Shown here piece after piece: positions 61,638 to 64,000 of a stretch of 64,000 bases of DNA (positions within the stretch are counted from its first letter, which is position 1; the number at the start of each line of letters is the position of its first letter). The position numbers were made by a program, and so were the translations under genes. Origin of the DNA: Limnanthes douglasii subsp. nivea (taxonomy: Eukaryota; Streptophyta; Magnoliopsida; Brassicales; Limnanthaceae); assembly GCA_036936605.1 (NCBI GenBank), contig JAUPFV010000005.1, forward strand, positions 46,272,742 through 46,336,741, given 5' to 3'. Below the pieces are notes generated by a model, which saw nothing but the letters and a program-made list of their open reading frames with translations, searched no databases and had not been told where the DNA came from.

Positions 61638-64000
61638 TTAAACCCAGAGAAGTGTGTGTTCGGAGTGCAGTCCGGGAAGTTTCTGGGCTATATTATAAGT
61701 GAGCATGGAATACAACCTGACCCGGACCAGCTTAATGCTCTATTTCAGATGGAACCTCCTCGAAACATTAAAGAAGTACAGCGGTTAACGGGGAGATTAG
61801 CTGCCTTAAACAGATTTATCTCAAGGTCTTCGGACAGGTGTGCACCTTTCTTTCAAACTTTGAAGGGTGCAAAGGGATTCGATTGGACCCCACAGTGTGA
61901 TGAGGCTTTTAATAAGATCAAGAAGCACCTGTCCTCTCCCAAAACTTTGTTTAAACCAGTTGATGGGGAGACCCTCTTCGTATATTTGGCAGTTTCAAGT
62001 TATGCCATCAGTGTTGTGTTAGTAAGAGATGTCGATGGTCATCCCCATCCAGTATACTACATCAGCAAAAGTTTGATAGATGCAGAAAGGCGTTACTTGA
62101 AACTCGAAAAGTTAGCATTGGCCCTGGTGATAGCTGCCAGGAAGATGAGGCCTTATTTCCAAGCTCATCCCGTCATCGTCCGGACTTCTTTTCCCCTGAA
62201 GAATGTCCTCCAAAAGGCAGACATTTCAAGCAGGATAACTAAGTGGTCAGTAGAGTTGGGGGACTTCGACAAAGATTTTGCTCCACGAACAGCAGTCAAG
62301 GCCCAAGCTGTGGCAGACTTTTTGGTTGAATTCCACTCCGACAGGGATTCGGAGCAAACCACTGATATAAAAGATAAAAAGGTATGGCTCGTCCGAAAAT
62401 ATGGTGGGTCTAGCACTATGGGGTGTGGTGCAGGGGTGTGTTTGACTTCCCCGTATGGAGACAAAATGTACCAGGCTATTTGCTTTGCTTTCAGGGCATC
62501 CAATAATGAGTCCGAATACGAAGCAGCTATAGCTGGTTTGAAGTTAGCCTACATTTGTGAGGCTAAGAGGGTCAAGCTGCTAAGTGACTCCCAACTACTT
62601 ATCCACCATACCCAAGGCCAATCTGAGGCTAAGAAGGAGCAGCTTGTGAAATATTTACTCCTCCTCAAAAATGAAGCACTTAAGTTTAAATGTGTTGTCT
62701 ATGAGCATATTCCCCGGGCAGAAAATGAGCTAGCAGACTCATTGGCAACCATAGCATATACGAAGTCGTATCCATGGATCCATGTGCTTGAAAGCCCCTC
62801 CATTCAACTTAGTAAGGGTAAAGAAGAGGAAACTTTTGAAGTGCAAGAGAAACGACCTCAAGACTGGAGGTTTCCTCTCCTGCAATATCTCTCTGATGGT
62901 GTTGTGCCTCCGAATAATTCACTAGCCAGAACTTTGAAACACAAGGCTCGTGGTTTTATCATATTGAGAGACGTGTCGTACAAGAAATCTTATAGTAAAC
63001 CTCTCCTGCGCTGTTTGGGGGATGAAGAGTCTCAAGTAGTCCTCTCTGAATTACATGATGGTGAGGGATCAGCCCATTGTGGATTTAGAACCTTAACAAG
63101 AAGAGTTTTACTCTCCGGTTACTATTGGCCATCAATTATGAAAGATGCTAAGGAATTGGTAAGAAGGTGTGACCCATGCCAGAGGTACAACAATGAGATT
63201 CATGTTCCAGCTATTCCTCTGGAATCAATTTCTGAGCCTATTCCTTTTGCTCGATGGGGGTTGGATTTAGTAGGGCCTCTCCCTGTGGCGTCCGGAGGGC
63301 GTAAAACTATAATTGTGGCCATAGACTACTTCTCGAAGTGGATTGAAGTAGCACCTCTAGCAGGGACAACATCAAAAGCTGTTATAAAGTTCATTTTATC
63401 CAACATCTGTTGCAGATTTGGTGTCCCACAAAAGATAACAACAGATTATGGGCCACAGTTCGACAATAGGGAAATGGAGAGCTTCTGTGCCTCAAGGGGT
63501 ATACAAAATTGTTTTTCTTCACCTTTCCACCCACAAGCAAATAGGCAAGTTGAAGTGGCTAATAGAACTATACTGTCCGGTTTAAAGAAGAATTTGGAAC
63601 GGGCTGCTGGGAAGTGGCCTAGTTATCTACAAGAGGTCTTGTGGGCCTACCAGACAACACCTGGGGCTGCAACACAAGAGTCACCCTTTGCCTTGGTCTA
63701 TGGGATGGATGCAGTAGCTCCCATAAAGGCAACTCTCCCCTCCTTTCGTGTTCACAATTTCTCCGAACACGCTAACGAGGTGGCAATCAGAGGTCAACTT
63801 GATTTGATAGAAGAAAGACGAGTTAAAGCTCACCTTAGAGTTGCACACTATCAGGGCTTGATGAGAAGCAGGTTTGCTTCCAAAGTTAAAAGAAGAGATT
63901 TCCAACCGGGGGACAAAGTATTAAGGAAGGTCTTCTTACACACTAAAGAAAAGCTGTTCGGAAAGCTGGCCCCGACTCTAGAGGGTCCGTATATGGTTGT
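61638..64000 (+). CDS. Tat-D RNase H, archaeal-type RNase H and integrase (open to window end)
   Basis: 787 codons without a stop. RNase H: RLAALNRFISRSSDRCAPFF and YLKLEKLALALVIAARKM. Second RNase H: VRKYGGSSTMGCGAG, where the first catalytic Asp of TDGG is Tyr, then NNESEYEAAIAGL and LLSDSQLLIHH. Integrase: zinc region HDGEGSAHCGF with RRCDPCQR, core Asp in VAIDYFSKWIE, TTDYGPQF (Asn to Tyr next to the second Asp) and NRQVEVANRT (Gly to Arg before Glu), then the chromodomain-free C-terminal KVKRRDFQPGDKVLR. Long integrity with a few damaging missense changes suggests a fairly young but defective copy. Confidence 0.9.

Larger units (their letters stand above)
57973..64000 (+). mobile_element. 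Tat-D: Tat-lineage retrotransposon, 5' LTR to integrase (continues past window)
   Basis: The 5' LTR (57973-58399), tRNA-Arg-type primer site, ORF1, gag, protease, RT, two RNase H domains and integrase are in order, mostly in one frame. It belongs to the Tat-B family by LTR, primer site and ORF1, but is far less decayed: one frameshift and four stops, two of which may be natural. It cuts MULE-2 at 57972. Confidence 0.92.

Overview
This is a repeat-rich stretch of a flowering-plant nuclear genome, probably a eudicot. The evidence is one multi-exon receptor-like kinase gene, a tRNA-derived SINE, plant-type LTR retrotransposons (Ty3/gypsy Tat lineage with two RNase H domains, and Ty1/copia), plant Mutator-like elements (MULEs), an L1-type LINE with RNase H, and AT-rich spacers. 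Nothing suggests a bacterial, organellar or viral origin. I cannot name the species.

Layout. 1-3243: 3' part of an LRR receptor-like pseudokinase gene whose first intron holds a SINE and a 59-bp tandem repeat. 4355-12110: a complete MULE with 43-bp terminal inverted repeats and a perfect 9-bp target duplication. It carries a decayed FAR1/MULE transposase, an OTU-type cysteine protease, a small unknown gene and a four-exon plant-mobile-domain (PMD) gene, plus three GC-rich clusters of near-perfect hairpins. 13126-16171: a decayed LINE on the minus strand. 16511-16884: a site II/telo-box promoter followed by a convincing box C/D snoRNA. 16885-23700: mostly unrecognisable sequence, then a decayed minus-strand gypsy element (integrase, RNase H, RT).

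23700-53150 is a nest. A copia fragment is split by Tat element B (24139-50315, TSD ATGTC). B is split by Tat element C (28650-45130, TSD AGTCT). C contains a 5.95-kb internal tandem duplication whose two units differ at about a dozen sites although C's LTRs differ at about 5%. Gag remnants of the minus-strand gypsy element reappear at 52.4-53.15 kb, so the copia fragment and B may themselves lie inside it. Both B and C carry an antisense gene of the 'putative gypsy-type transposon' family between pol and the 3' LTR.

54927-57972 is the left part of a second MULE (MuDR-type transposase) with its own hairpin clusters, cut by Tat element D (57973 to beyond the window end). D is the best preserved Tat copy here. 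In C and D, and in degraded form in B, the protease and RT regions share one frame and are separated by a UAG stop. In C this stop has the classical leaky context UAG CAA UUA, and in D it is UAG CAG UUU, suggesting that pol was expressed by stop-codon readthrough.
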